Shown here: positions 7,187 through 17,076 of the stretch, in pieces
How positions within the stretch are numbered: position 1 is the stretch's first letter
Layout: each line of letters begins with the position of its first letter
From: Streptomyces lunaelactis
GTDB taxonomy: Bacteria > Actinomycetota > Actinomycetes > Streptomycetales > Streptomycetaceae
Assembly (NCBI RefSeq): GCF_003054555.1
Contig: NZ_CP026304.1
Location: forward strand, 5,084,001-5,148,000
DNA length: 64,000 nt
Reading direction: 5' to 3'
The notes under the pieces: model-generated
Seen by the model: only the letters and a program-made list of their open reading frames with translations
Told to the model about the DNA's origin: nothing
Database searches by the model: none
Translations under genes and position numbers: made by a program

Positions 7187-9178
7187 TCACCCCGCCATGC
7201 GCGGGATGCGCTTCTCCCACGTGCGGTGGAAGACGATCTCCTCGCCGTGCCGGCACACCACCTCGTCGGAGGTGATGAAGCCGGCCGCGTCGCAGGTGAT
7301 TTCGGAGCGCGTTTCGATCCGTACGTCCCAGGCCAGCTCCGGCCGGTGCAGCCGGATCGTCCAGTCGGAGCGGGTGTGCGCGGAGTGCGGGTCCCTCTCC
7401 TGGATCGTGTACGTCTCCAGGGCGTCCTCGGTGCATTCGAGACCGTCCGGGTGGACGCGGGTGCCGCCGTAGCGCGGGTCGGCCTTCAGCTTCCATTCGC
7501 CCTTGGCGACATCCCTGGTGATCAGCCGCTCCGGGCGCTGCTCGTCGAGCGTGGCGGGGACGCTGACGCCGAGCGGCTCGGACTGCTCCGGCTCCTCGAA
7601 GACGAACTTCTCGTCCGTGTGTTCGCGTACGGGGAGTTCCAGGCGGGAGCCCGCCGGGTCGAGGGTGAAGCCCGCCGAGTCGGTCCCCGGCCAGATCCAC
7701 GGCCAGTACGCGGAGGAGACGGCGAGCCGGATGCGGTGGCCCGGCGGGAAGGTGTGGCCGATGCCGTTCAGCTCGAAGCTCACGTCCTCGGTCGCGCCGA
7801 GCGGCCAGGCGTTGGCGCGTTCGCGGCCGTGGCGGGCGGAGAGGTTGAGGACGCCGCGGGTGACCAGGGTCGACGATCCGTCGGGGGCGACGTCGCAGAC
7901 CCGGGCGGCGGCCTGGCCGTGGGGCACCTCCAGGCGCAGCCGCAGGGTCACCCGGGGGCGGCCGAGGATCTCGATGGGGTCGCCGGTGACCGGGAACTCG
8001 AAGCAGGCCGAGCGGGCGTCCTCTTCGCGCTGGTCCGGCGGCAGATCGGCGTCGTTCCCGAGCGGGAGGAAGCGGCCCGCGTCCAGACCGGTGTGCTGGG
8101 GCGAGTCGACGATCACCGGCGCGCCCTGGAGCGCGTACGGCACGGGGGTGATGTGCGGCGACGGCCAGGCGGTGTCGCCGACCCAGCGTCCCGGCAGCTC
8201 GGGGTAGCCGGTCGCGGGCGGGTGCGACTCGCTGATCCAGGAGCGCAGCAGCGGCTCGGCCATCACATCGTTGTCGATGCCCTTCAGATGGTGGTCCCAC
8301 CAGCGCAGGGTCTCCTGGAGGAAGCCGATCGCCGGTCCCGGCGGCCGCCCCCGGTCGGGGTACTGGTGCGGCCACGGCCCGATCAGTCCCCGTACGCGAT
8401 CGGGCGGCAGGTGCTCGACCAGGCGCAGGACCGTGTCCCGGTACGGGTCGTGCCAGCCGCCCACCGCGAGGACCGCCGCGTCGATCGCCGAGTAGTCCTC
8501 GCAGACGCTGGCGTGCTTCCAGTAGTCGTCGCGGATCTGGTGGGCGAGCCAGGTGTGGACGAAGGGGGCGACGGCCTCCAGCCGCTTCAGCCACAGCTCG
8601 CGCCACTCGTCGCCGGCGAACAGCGGGTCGGGCGGTCGCGCGACGAGGGCGAGCAGGGCGGCGGCGCGGGCGTGCATGTCGACGGCGAGCACCGAGCCGC
8701 CCATGTAGTGGGCATCGTTGTCGTACCGGTCGTCGCTCGAGCAGACGGTGACGATGGCCTTCAGCGGCTCGGGCGCGAGCGCCGCGATCTGCAGGGCGTC
8801 GATACCGCCCCAGGAGATGCCGAACATGCCGACCCGGCCGGTGCACCACGGCTGCCGGGCCAGCCAGTTGACGACCTCGACCCCGTCGGCGAGCTCGGTC
8901 GTGTCGTACTCGTCGCCCGGCAGGCCCTCGCTGTTCCCGTGTCCGCGGACGTCGACTCGTACGGAGGCGTAGCCGTGCCCCGCGTACCAGGGATGGCGCT
9001 GCCGGTCGCGCGGCGCGGTCCAGTCGCTCAGCCGGTACGGCTGATACTCGAGCAGGGCAGGTACGGGCTCGTCGGTGAGCGGCCGCCAGATACGCGCGTA
9101 CAGCTTCGTACCGTCCGCAAGGGGGATACGGACGTCCTCGTGGGCGGTCTCGTACGGGAAATCGGTGCGGATGCGCAT
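7187..9178 (-). CDS. CocE/NonD family alpha/beta hydrolase (peptidase S15-like)
   Basis: 663 residues. The N-terminal alpha/beta hydrolase domain starts at DVRIPLADGTKLYARIWRP and contains the nucleophile elbow GISWGG around residue 120. The C-terminal jelly-roll domain typical of CocE esterases and X-Pro dipeptidyl peptidases begins near residue 370 (IEILGRPRVTLRLRLE..). WPHQYPD is the probable region of the catalytic His. The protein has no signal peptide and is therefore cytosolic. The substrate is not predictable; members cleave esters, amides or acyl groups. The gene lies 84 bp upstream of fahA on the same strand and may be transcribed with it. Confidence 0.9.
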   Translation of the reverse strand: MRIRTDFPYETAHEDVRIPLADGTKLYARIWRPLTDEPVPALLEYQPYRLSDWTAPRDRQRHPWYAGHGYASVRVDVRGHGNSEGLPGDEYDTTELADGVEVVNWLARQPWCTGRVGMFGISWGGIDALQIAALAPEPLKAIVTVCSSDDRYDNDAHYMGGSVLAVDMHARAAALLALVARPPDPLFAGDEWRELWLKRLEAVAPFVHTWLAHQIRDDYWKHASVCEDYSAIDAAVLAVGGWHDPYRDTVLRLVEHLPPDRVRGLIGPWPHQYPDRGRPPGPAIGFLQETLRWWDHHLKGIDNDVMAEPLLRSWISESHPPATGYPELPGRWVGDTAWPSPHITPVPYALQGAPVIVDSPQHTGLDAGRFLPLGNDADLPPDQREEDARSACFEFPVTGDPIEILGRPRVTLRLRLEVPHGQAAARVCDVAPDGSSTLVTRGVLNLSARHGRERANAWPLGATEDVSFELNGIGHTFPPGHRIRLAVSSAYWPWIWPGTDSAGFTLDPAGSRLELPVREHTDEKFVFEEPEQSEPLGVSVPATLDEQRPERLITRDVAKGEWKLKADPRYGGTRVHPDGLECTEDALETYTIQERDPHSAHTRSDWTIRLHRPELAWDVRIETRSEITCDAAGFITSDEVVCRHGEEIVFHRTWEKRIPRMAG

Positions 9179-9353
9179 GACGGCAGCTTCCTGGCAAAAG
9201 GGCTACGCATGGTCGTATCTACTGATCACGAACATACCGGGGGAGGCGGGAAGGCGCCCATGGCGATCGAAAGGCGACCGGATACGCTGACTTGAGTGAT
9301 TCCAGCGACACATCGACAATCCGTGTGATCGTCAGCAGACAGGAGATCCCCTC

Positions 9354-10364
9354 GTGACCGTCGTCGGGCCATTTGGGCTGAGCGTGCGGGACCAGGCTCT
9401 TGAGGCCGATGTCCAGACCGGATTGGCGGCTGTCGAGGCAGGGCTCCTCGATGCCACCAAGAGCGAGGTGCCCTTCATTACGGAGGCGGCCCGGCATCTT
9501 GTCCGCGCCGGGGGCAAGCGCTTCCGGCCGCTGTTGGTGATGCTCGCGGCCCAGTTCGGTGACCCCTACTCGCCGGGAATCGTGCCCTCGGCCGTGGTCG
9601 TCGAGCTCACGCACCTCGCGACGCTGTACCACGACGATGTGATGGACGAGGCCGAGGTGCGGCGCGGCGTGGACAGCGCCAACGCCCGCTGGGGGAACTC
9701 CGTCGCAGTACTGACCGGCGACTTCCTGTTCGCGCGGGCCTCGCACATTCTGGCCGATCTCGGCCCGGAGGCCGTACGCATCCAGGCGGAGGCCTTCGAG
9801 CGGCTGGTCACGGGCCAGATCCTGGAGACCGCGGGGCCCCGCGACGGCCGCGACCCGGTCGAGCACTACCTCGATGTCATCGGCGGCAAGACGGGCTCGC
9901 TCATCGCGGTCTCGGGCCGGTTCGGCGCGATGATGTCGGGCGCGGACGAGGGTGTCGTGGACATCCTCACCCAGTACGGGGAGCGGCTCGGCGTGGCCTT
10001 CCAGCTCGCCGACGACGTACTCGACATCGCCAGCGACTCGCACGAGTCGGGCAAGACCCCCGGCACGGATCTCCGCGAGGGCATTCCGACGCTGCCGGTG
10101 CTGCATGTGCGCGCGCAGGCGGCGGCGCACGGACGGCCCGAGGACCTGGAGCTCGTCGCCCTGATCGACGGGGATCTCACGGACGACACCCGGCACGCCG
10201 AGGCGCTGCGGCTGCTGCGCGTCCACCCGGCGCTGGAGCAGGCCAGGCGGGACACCGTGCGGTACGCGGAGGAGGCGCGGGCGATGCTCGCTCCGCTGCC
10301 CGAGTGCTATGCCAAGGCCGCTCTGGAAGAGCTCTGCGACGCGGTGGTCCACCGCGCGGGCTGA
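9354..10364 (+). CDS. Polyprenyl diphosphate synthase (long-chain trans type)
   Basis: 336 residues from the GTG at 9354, preceded by AGGAGA. It condenses isopentenyl diphosphate onto allylic diphosphates; in Streptomyces this type makes the menaquinone side chain. Visible motifs are GGKRFRPLLVML, the first Asp-rich motif in YHDDVMDEAEVRRG, DFLFARAS, GGKTGSLIAVSGRFGA, and the second Asp-rich motif FQLADDVLDI followed by GKTPGTDLREG. No small residue blocks the first Asp-rich motif, as expected for a long product. The nearby nuo genes use menaquinone, so the context fits a heptaprenyl or octaprenyl synthase, although chain length cannot be read from sequence. Confidence 0.92.
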   Translation: MTVVGPFGLSVRDQALEADVQTGLAAVEAGLLDATKSEVPFITEAARHLVRAGGKRFRPLLVMLAAQFGDPYSPGIVPSAVVVELTHLATLYHDDVMDEAEVRRGVDSANARWGNSVAVLTGDFLFARASHILADLGPEAVRIQAEAFERLVTGQILETAGPRDGRDPVEHYLDVIGGKTGSLIAVSGRFGAMMSGADEGVVDILTQYGERLGVAFQLADDVLDIASDSHESGKTPGTDLREGIPTLPVLHVRAQAAAHGRPEDLELVALIDGDLTDDTRHAEALRLLRVHPALEQARRDTVRYAEEARAMLAPLPECYAKAALEELCDAVVHRAG

Positions 10365-10539
10365 CCGGCCCAGCCCCTCCGAACGGCCCGATACCCACGG
10401 CCGGGGCGCCATTCGGATCACTCTGCGGCTTGTGATGCAGGTCACATTCTTGGACTGAGTCCAGCCTCGGATCCACTCCGTACTCATGCCCGGAAGCTGA
10501 CGCAGTGGGCGTTGGCATCGCGTACGGGGAGATTTCGTA

Positions 10540-11499
10540 ATGAAGCGCACCAAGACCATGCTTATCGGTACCACCGCCGTCGCTGCCGCGGCCGGCGTCG
10601 CCCTGGCCGCCCTGCCGGCCTTCGCCGCCGACAGCAGCGGCTCCGACAGCAGCGGTTCCGACCGCGGCGCCTCCCTCTTCGTGGCGAGCCTGAACGGTGC
10701 GAACGAGGTACCGGTCCAGGGCGGACCCGCCGTCGGTGACCGCGACGGCACCGCGCTGGAGCTTGTGAAGGTCAAGGGGGACAAGGTGTCCGTCGCTGTG
10801 AAGTTCCGCGGCACGGACAGGCCGACCGCCCTCCACATCCACCAGGGCGCGAAGGGCGCCAACGGCGGCATCAAGATCGACTTCACGGAGCTGCTCAGCA
10901 AGGGCAAGACCAAGAGCAAGGGCTGGACCGGCGCGGTCGCCGGCACGGTCAAGGTCAAGGACAAGGCCGTGCTCGACGCCTTCAAGGCCGCCCCGAACGG
11001 CTTCTACGCCAATCTGCACACGGCCGAGTTCCCGGGCGGCGCGGTCCGCGGCCAGTTCCACAAGGTGACGGGCTCCTTCGGCTTCGGCGACGCGCTCGAC
11101 AACTTCCAGGCCTCCGTCGTCAAGGGCAAGCAGATCTACGAGTGCAAGAAGGGCGACGACGGCAAGTTCTCCTTCCAGCAGCGCGATGTGCGGGCCGTGC
11201 TCGCGGGGAACATCGCCCACTCCTTCATCGCGCCCAACTCCGGTACGCCGCAGTGGATCGCCCAGGACCACAGCGCCGTCACCGGCGCGCTGATCACCAA
11301 GACGCCGAACGGCGAGAAGAACATCCCCGAGCTGAATCTGAAGGCCACTCAGTCCGGCGAGAAGCGGGGGCTGTTCGCGCAGACCCAGGAGATCTTCCGG
11401 CTGAACACCGTGGGCGGCGTCGCCCCGGCAGGCAGCTGCGACCAGGGCGCGATCGTCGGTGTCCCGTACGGCGCCGACTACGTCTTCATCCAGAAGTGA
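10540..11499 (+). CDS. Secreted protein with CHRD and DUF3455-like domains
   Basis: 319 residues. The N-terminus is a Sec signal peptide (KRTKTM, then a hydrophobic Ala/Leu/Val core, cleavage after AFA-A near residue 30). Residues about 45-155 form a CHRD domain (ASLNGANEVP....GDRDGTALELV, HIHQGAKGANG, ANLHTAEFPGGAVRGQF), the chordin-like fold found in secreted proteins of many bacteria. Residues about 165-319 resemble DUF3455 (QIYECKK, HSFIAPNSGTPQWIAQDHSAVTG, AGSCDQGAIVGVPYGADYVFI). Its role is unknown. It is followed by a hairpin terminator, so it is probably monocistronic. Confidence 0.85.
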   Translation: MKRTKTMLIGTTAVAAAAGVALAALPAFAADSSGSDSSGSDRGASLFVASLNGANEVPVQGGPAVGDRDGTALELVKVKGDKVSVAVKFRGTDRPTALHIHQGAKGANGGIKIDFTELLSKGKTKSKGWTGAVAGTVKVKDKAVLDAFKAAPNGFYANLHTAEFPGGAVRGQFHKVTGSFGFGDALDNFQASVVKGKQIYECKKGDDGKFSFQQRDVRAVLAGNIAHSFIAPNSGTPQWIAQDHSAVTGALITKTPNGEKNIPELNLKATQSGEKRGLFAQTQEIFRLNTVGGVAPAGSCDQGAIVGVPYGADYVFIQK

Positions 11500-11522
11500 C
11501 CGGCTGAACCGCCTCTCGGCCC

Positions 11523-11565
11523 GCGGCGCTTCCCCTACGGGTTGGGGGAGGCGCCGCGCCCTTTT
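11523..11565 (+). terminator. Rho-independent-like terminator after the CHRD gene
   Basis: GCGGCGCTTCCCC (11523-11535) pairs with GGGGAGGCGCCGC (11545-11557) with a single G-T wobble, followed by a short T run (CCCTTTT) 23 bp past the stop codon. Confidence 0.8.
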
Positions 11566-11737
11566 GTCATCCCAGAGCAGTACGCGAACGTGGGCCCGGG
11601 GTCTGACGCTTCTGCGGGGCCGATTTGGTCAGATGAATACACCACTCCTGACCACTCGGACCAATTCGGGTGAGAATGGCGGCACAGGGTGGACGAGTGC
11701 ATACGGACGGCCGCGGACCACGGAGGTAGGGCACACC

Positions 11738-12955
11738 ATGGCACCGAACGACAGCGCACAGACCACCGAAGAGGCCACGGACCTCGCAGCGGGCCGCCGC
11801 AAGGCAGCGCGCTACTTCGTCCCGGTCGCGGTGGCCGGAGTGGCGGCGGCGACCATCGGGCTCGTCCCGGCGCTCGCTGCCTCAGGTGACCCCGATCTGC
11901 CGAAGATCAGCGCGCAGGAACTCATCGAGAAGATGGCCGCTTCGGACACGCAGCAGCTCTCCGGCACGGTGAAGGTCAACACCGACCTCGGCATACCGTC
12001 CCTGGGCGGCCTGGGCGGCTCCTTCGTCCCCAAGGGCGGCGACGGCGACGGGTCGGGCTCCTCCGCCTCCCCCGAGAGCAAGCTGATGGAGCTGGCCTCC
12101 GGCTCGCACACCCTGCGGGTCGCGGCCGACGGCCCCGACAAGCAGAAGGTGTCCATCCTGGAGGACACCGCCGAGTACAGCATGATCCACAACGGCGACG
12201 AGGTCTGGGCGTACGACAGCGCCTCGAACGAGGCCTTCCACACCAAGGACGGCGGCCGGACCGACGGCCCCGGCCGGCAGCACGAGACCCCCAAGGACCT
12301 CCCGACCACGCCCAAGGAGCTGGCCGAGGAGGCGCTCAAGGCCGCGGACGACACCACATCGGTGACCGTCGGTGGTACGGCACAGGTGGCCGGCCGCGAC
12401 GCGTACCAGCTGGTCATCAAGCCCAAGCAGAGCGGCTCGACGATCGGCTCGATCAAGGTCGCGGTGGACGCGAAGAACGGCGTGCCGCTCAAGTTCACGC
12501 TCACCCCGAGCAGCGGCGGCAAGGCCGCGATCGACGTGGGCTTCACGAAGATCGACTTCTCCAGGCCGGCCGCCTCCACGTTCGACTTCACCCCGCCCAA
12601 GGGCGCGAAGGTGACCGAGGGCGACGAGGTGAAGCAGGAGAAGGGCGCCAAGGACCACGAGGAGTTCAAGGGCGCCGAGGACTTCGAGGGTCTGAACGTC
12701 ATCGGCGAGGGCTGGAACGCCATCGCCAAGATCGAGGTCCCCGGCGGTCAGGGCCTCAGCGCGCCGAAGGACGGCGATGTGCCGCCGGAGGCACAGAAGT
12801 TCCTGGACGCGCTGGGCGACAAGGTCGAGGGGAAGTTCGGCTCGGGCACGGTCTTCAAGACCCGCCTGGTCAACGCCCTGATGACGGACGACGGCACGGT
12901 CTATGTCGGCGCCGTGACCAAGGACGCGCTCGTGAAGGCCGCGAACGAAGGTTAG
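11738..12955 (+). CDS. LolA-like / MucB-RseB N-terminal-like secreted protein
   Basis: 405 residues from the ATG at 11738, preceded by GGAGGT. After a short cytosolic leader comes one membrane or signal segment (YFVPVAVAGVAAATIGLVPALAAS). The exported part shows the LolA/DUF2092-like open beta-barrel pattern: ISAQELIEKMAASDTQQLSGTVKVNTD, ISILEDTAEYSMIHNGDEVWAYDS, and GTAQVAGRDAYQLVIKPKQ..IKVAVDAKNGVPLKFTL. Gram-positives lack an outer membrane; such proteins are thought to bind lipids or act as anti-sigma partners. An ABC transporter pair follows, as in many Streptomyces. The stop codon TAG lies inside the inverted repeat of the MITE-like element at 12952, so the natural C-terminus may have been altered. 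Confidence 0.85.
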   Translation: MAPNDSAQTTEEATDLAAGRRKAARYFVPVAVAGVAAATIGLVPALAASGDPDLPKISAQELIEKMAASDTQQLSGTVKVNTDLGIPSLGGLGGSFVPKGGDGDGSGSSASPESKLMELASGSHTLRVAADGPDKQKVSILEDTAEYSMIHNGDEVWAYDSASNEAFHTKDGGRTDGPGRQHETPKDLPTTPKELAEEALKAADDTTSVTVGGTAQVAGRDAYQLVIKPKQSGSTIGSIKVAVDAKNGVPLKFTLTPSSGGKAAIDVGFTKIDFSRPAASTFDFTPPKGAKVTEGDEVKQEKGAKDHEEFKGAEDFEGLNVIGEGWNAIAKIEVPGGQGLSAPKDGDVPPEAQKFLDALGDKVEGKFGSGTVFKTRLVNALMTDDGTVYVGAVTKDALVKAANEG

Positions 12956-13117
12956 GGCCTGTCCGGTCGATCAGGCCGGATCAGTGAGCGGGGTCTGGTG
13001 CGTGCGATCGCAAGGCGGAGGAAGGAGCCCACGCGGAGCGTCGGCGACTGACGACAACGCGGCGAGCGTGCGTGCCAGGGCACGCGAGCCCGGCAAGATC
13101 GGCCGGACAGGACCTAG
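12952..13117. mobile_element. 166-bp MITE-like element (copy A)
   Basis: The element is bounded by imperfect terminal inverted repeats: 12952-12972 (TTAGGGCCTGTCCGGTCGAT plus one C) and 13097-13117, which match in 18 of 21 positions when one is reverse-complemented. It has no open frame of its own. Its left 45 bp are shared with two other places in the window (46634-46679 and, inverted, 54976-55019). CTAG/TTAG at the ends may be the target-site duplication. It sits between the LolA-like gene and the ABC exporter. I recall similar GGCGACTGACGACAACGCGG-type sequence as a recurrent Streptomyces intergenic repeat, but cannot confirm it here. Confidence 0.7.
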
Positions 13118-13199
13118 TAGCACGACGCGCTTACCGTCCGCCCCGCCGTACGCTCCGTACGGTGGGGCGGACCGCTGACCGAGTGAACGGGGGACCGGA

Positions 13200-14138
13200 A
13201 TGACAGCCGTCATCGAGACGCAAGGGCTCACCAAGCGTTACCGGGGCGGGCAGTTGGCCGTCGACCGGCTCGATCTCACCGTGCCCGCCGGCAGCGTCTT
13301 CGGATTCCTCGGCCCCAACGGCTCCGGCAAGACGACCACCATCCGGATGCTGATGGGACTCATCGAGCCCACCGCGGGCACCGCCACGGTCCTCGGCAAG
13401 CCCATGCCGCGCGCCGTGCGCACCGTCCTGCCGCAGGTGGGCGCGCTGATCGAAGGGCCCGCGCTGTACGGCTTCCTCAGCGGCCGGGACAATCTGCTGC
13501 GGTACGACTCCGCCGACCCGAGCGCCGATCCCCGTACCCGCAGGGCGCGCGTCACCACCGCGCTGGACCGGGTCGGGCTGACGCAGGCGGCGGCCAAGAA
13601 GGCCAAGGCGTACTCGCTCGGGATGAAGCAGCGGCTGGGGCTGGCGGCCGCCCTGCTGCAGCCCCGCCACCTGCTGGTGCTCGACGAGCCGACCAACGGT
13701 CTCGATCCCCAGGGCATGCGCGAAATCCGTTCCCTGGTACGTGAGTTGGCGGCGGACGGCACCACCGTCTTCCTCTCCTCCCATCTGCTCGACGAGATCG
13801 AGCAGGTGTGTACGCATGCCGCGGTGATGGCCCAGGGCCGGCTGCTCACCCAGGGCTCGGTCGCCGATCTCGCGGCCGGCGCCCGCGGCCGGCTGGCCGT
13901 CACCACCCCCGACCCGGGCGATGCCGCGCGCCTGCTCAAGGAGCTCGGCGTCATCGAAGTGAGCGTCGAGGAGGACCGGGTGACCGGCGAGCTGCCCGCC
14001 AAGGATGTGGAGCTGGCGGAGCTCAACGCCGCGCTGGTGCGCGCCGGCGTACGGGTACGGGGGTTCGGCATCGAGCGCGCCTCGCTCGAGGACGCCTTCG
14101 TCGCGCTGACCGGAGAGGGATTCGATGTCGCAGGTTGA
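13200..14138 (+). CDS. ABC transporter ATP-binding protein
   Basis: 312 residues. The nucleotide-binding domain has Walker A GPNGSGKTTT (about 38-47), a Q-loop at LPQVGALIEGPALYGFLSGRDNL, signature YSLGMKQRLGLAAALL, Walker B LLVLDEPTNGLDPQG and the switch His in FLSSHLLDEIE. The C-terminal about 80 residues are the regulatory extension common in drug/lantibiotic or ABC-2 type exporters. The next gene overlaps it by 14 bp and is the membrane subunit. The cargo is not known. The LolA-like gene just upstream suggests an envelope or lipid role, but that is inference only. Confidence 0.95.
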   Translation: MTAVIETQGLTKRYRGGQLAVDRLDLTVPAGSVFGFLGPNGSGKTTTIRMLMGLIEPTAGTATVLGKPMPRAVRTVLPQVGALIEGPALYGFLSGRDNLLRYDSADPSADPRTRRARVTTALDRVGLTQAAAKKAKAYSLGMKQRLGLAAALLQPRHLLVLDEPTNGLDPQGMREIRSLVRELAADGTTVFLSSHLLDEIEQVCTHAAVMAQGRLLTQGSVADLAAGARGRLAVTTPDPGDAARLLKELGVIEVSVEEDRVTGELPAKDVELAELNAALVRAGVRVRGFGIERASLEDAFVALTGEGFDVAG

Positions 14139-15030
14139 GACGGCCGATGCGGTCGACGAGGCCGGTGCGGCGGCCGAGGTCCGCGAACCCGGCCCGCTGT
14201 GGACGCTCGGGCTGTTCCGCTCCGAGCTGACCATCACGTTCCGCCGCTGGCGCACGCTCGCCCTGCTGGGGGTGCTGGCCGCCGTACCCGTACTGATCGG
14301 CATCGCCATCAGGATCGAGACGAGCGACGGCGGGCCGGTCGGCAACGGCGGCGGTGAGGGCCCCGCCTTCATCACCCAGATCACCAACAACGGACTCTTC
14401 CTGGTCTTCGCGGCGCTCGCAGCGACCCTGCCCGTCTTCCTGCCGATGGCGATCGGCGTCATCGCGGGCGACGCGATCGCCGGCGAGTCCAACTCCGGCA
14501 CCCTGCGCTATCTGCTGGTCGCCCCGGCCGGACGCAGCCGCCTGCTGCTCGCCAAGTACGCCACCGCCTGCGCCTTCTGCCTGGTCGCGACCCTGGTGGT
14601 GGCGCTGTCCGCGCTCGTCGTCGGATCGATGCTGTTCCCGCTCGGCGATGTCACGACGATCTCCGGCACGCAGATCTCCTTCGCGGACGGCTTGATGCGG
14701 GCCGCGCTGATCGCGGCCGTCGTCGCGGCGTCATTGACCGGGATCGCGGCGCTGGGCCTGTTCATCTCGACCCTCACCAGCAGCGGCATCGCGGCGATGG
14801 CGACGACGGTCGGACTGCTGATCACGGTGCAGATCCTGGACACGATCCCGCAGCTGCACGGGATCCAGCCCTACCTCTTCCCGCACTACTGGCTGTCGTT
14901 CGCGGACCTGATGCGGGAGCCGCTCCACTGGGACGAGGTGCTGAGGAACCTCGGTCTGCAGGGCGTGTACGCGGCGGTGTTCGGGTCGGCGGCGTGGGCG
15001 CGCTTCACGGCGAAGGACATCACCGCGTAA
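14125..15030 (+). CDS. ABC-2 type transporter permease
   Basis: 301 residues that begin inside the ATPase gene (14-bp overlap, coupled). After a 45-residue cytosolic N-terminus there are six hydrophobic segments: LALLGVLAAVPVLIGIAI, GLFLVFAALAATLPVFLPMAIGVIAG, CAFCLVATLVVALSALVVGSM, ALIAAVVAASLTGIAALGLFIS, GIAAMATTVGLLITVQIL, and a last one near GVYAAVFGSAAW. This, and the DAIAGESNSGTLRYLLVAP motif after the second segment, identify an ABC-2 family membrane domain working as a dimer with the upstream ATPase. Confidence 0.92.
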   Translation: MSQVETADAVDEAGAAAEVREPGPLWTLGLFRSELTITFRRWRTLALLGVLAAVPVLIGIAIRIETSDGGPVGNGGGEGPAFITQITNNGLFLVFAALAATLPVFLPMAIGVIAGDAIAGESNSGTLRYLLVAPAGRSRLLLAKYATACAFCLVATLVVALSALVVGSMLFPLGDVTTISGTQISFADGLMRAALIAAVVAASLTGIAALGLFISTLTSSGIAAMATTVGLLITVQILDTIPQLHGIQPYLFPHYWLSFADLMREPLHWDEVLRNLGLQGVYAAVFGSAAWARFTAKDITA

Positions 15031-15070
15031 GACAGGCCCGAGGACCACGGGCCGCGCCCGAACAGCGCGA

Positions 15071-15105
15071 CTGCATGCGTGCGCAGGTGACGCGCACGCA
15101 TGCAG
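15071..15105. terminator. Bidirectional hairpin between convergent genes
   Basis: CTGCATGCGTGCGC (15071-15084) and GCGCACGCATGCAG (15092-15105) form a perfect 14-bp stem with a 7-nt loop. It lies between the ABC permease stop and the stop of the minus-strand M28 peptidase, and can serve both. Confidence 0.8.
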
Positions 15106-15138
15106 CCTGTGGGGGGTGGCGGTCTGGACGGTAGCGGT

Positions 15139-16587
<1,449 letters not shown>

Positions 16588-16712
16588 TCACCGTCAAGAG
16601 CGGAAACCGGTCAGCGGTGTTCGTATAGCGGGCGGGGCGCATCACGGGGCTCTGCGCGCCGGAGTGGTGGCCGTGTTCATCACCGTGGGTGTGACGGGAC
16701 TGCTGGTCGGCC

Positions 16713-16919
16713 TCATCGCGCCGGCCACACGGCGCGTCCGCCGCCGACGTGCAGGTCGAGGTGGAGCCGGTTCTTGGTCGACTTCCCCTCCGGTACGCGC
16801 TGGAAGAGGATCCGGCGCCCGAGCCCCGCCCCGCTGGTCTTGTCGAAGGCATCGTCCGGATGACGGACGGCGGCGTAATCCCGCCAGGCGTCCCGGCCGT
16901 GCGACTCGACAGTCTTCAA
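16713..16919 (-). pseudogene. Fragment of a VOC (glyoxalase-like) protein
   Basis: 68 codons, ATG at 16919. The piece RILFQRVPEGKSTKNRLHLDLHVG is the middle strand of Streptomyces VOC/glyoxalase-like proteins, which normally continue with a second beta-alpha-beta module and end in D-P-E-G-N-E-F-C. Here it stops after HVGGGRAVWPAR. The N-terminal part (WRDYAAVRHPDDAF) also lacks the first strand. The fragment is flanked by sequence that, on the other strand, could encode a hydrophobic helix (VVAVFITVGVTGLLVGLIAP, about 16663-16722), so several partial genes seem to be juxtaposed. Confidence 0.5.
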
Positions 16920-17019
16920 CCTCTGTCTGCTGTGGGTGCCCTCGGTGGCGCTCGTTCAGCGGGCGTCGAGCGCAGCCTCCGCGTCCGCCGCCTCTGCCGT
17001 ACAAGTGCCGTAGTCGGTC

Positions 17020-17076
17020 CGTCCCGCCGGGGCTCCGCCCCGGACCCCGCTCCTCAAACGCCGGAGGGGCTGATTT
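17020..17076. repeat. GC-rich intergenic repeat supplying the 3' end of rarD
   Basis: The sequence GGGGCTCCGCCCCGGACCCC (about 17029-17048) then GCTCCTCAAACGCCGGAGGG (about 17049-17068) is, from memory, a very frequent Streptomyces intergenic repeat; it contains the palindrome GGGGC-TCC-GCCCC. On the minus strand it encodes the last residues of RarD (ISPSGV) and the TGA stop at 17054-17056. It may act as a terminator. Confidence 0.6.

Noticed and set aside
5172..9197. A single 1341-codon open frame on the minus strand
   Set aside because: It joins the GPP34 gene to shadow frames of fahA and the CocE gene; high GC keeps it open, and only its last 234 codons look like protein.
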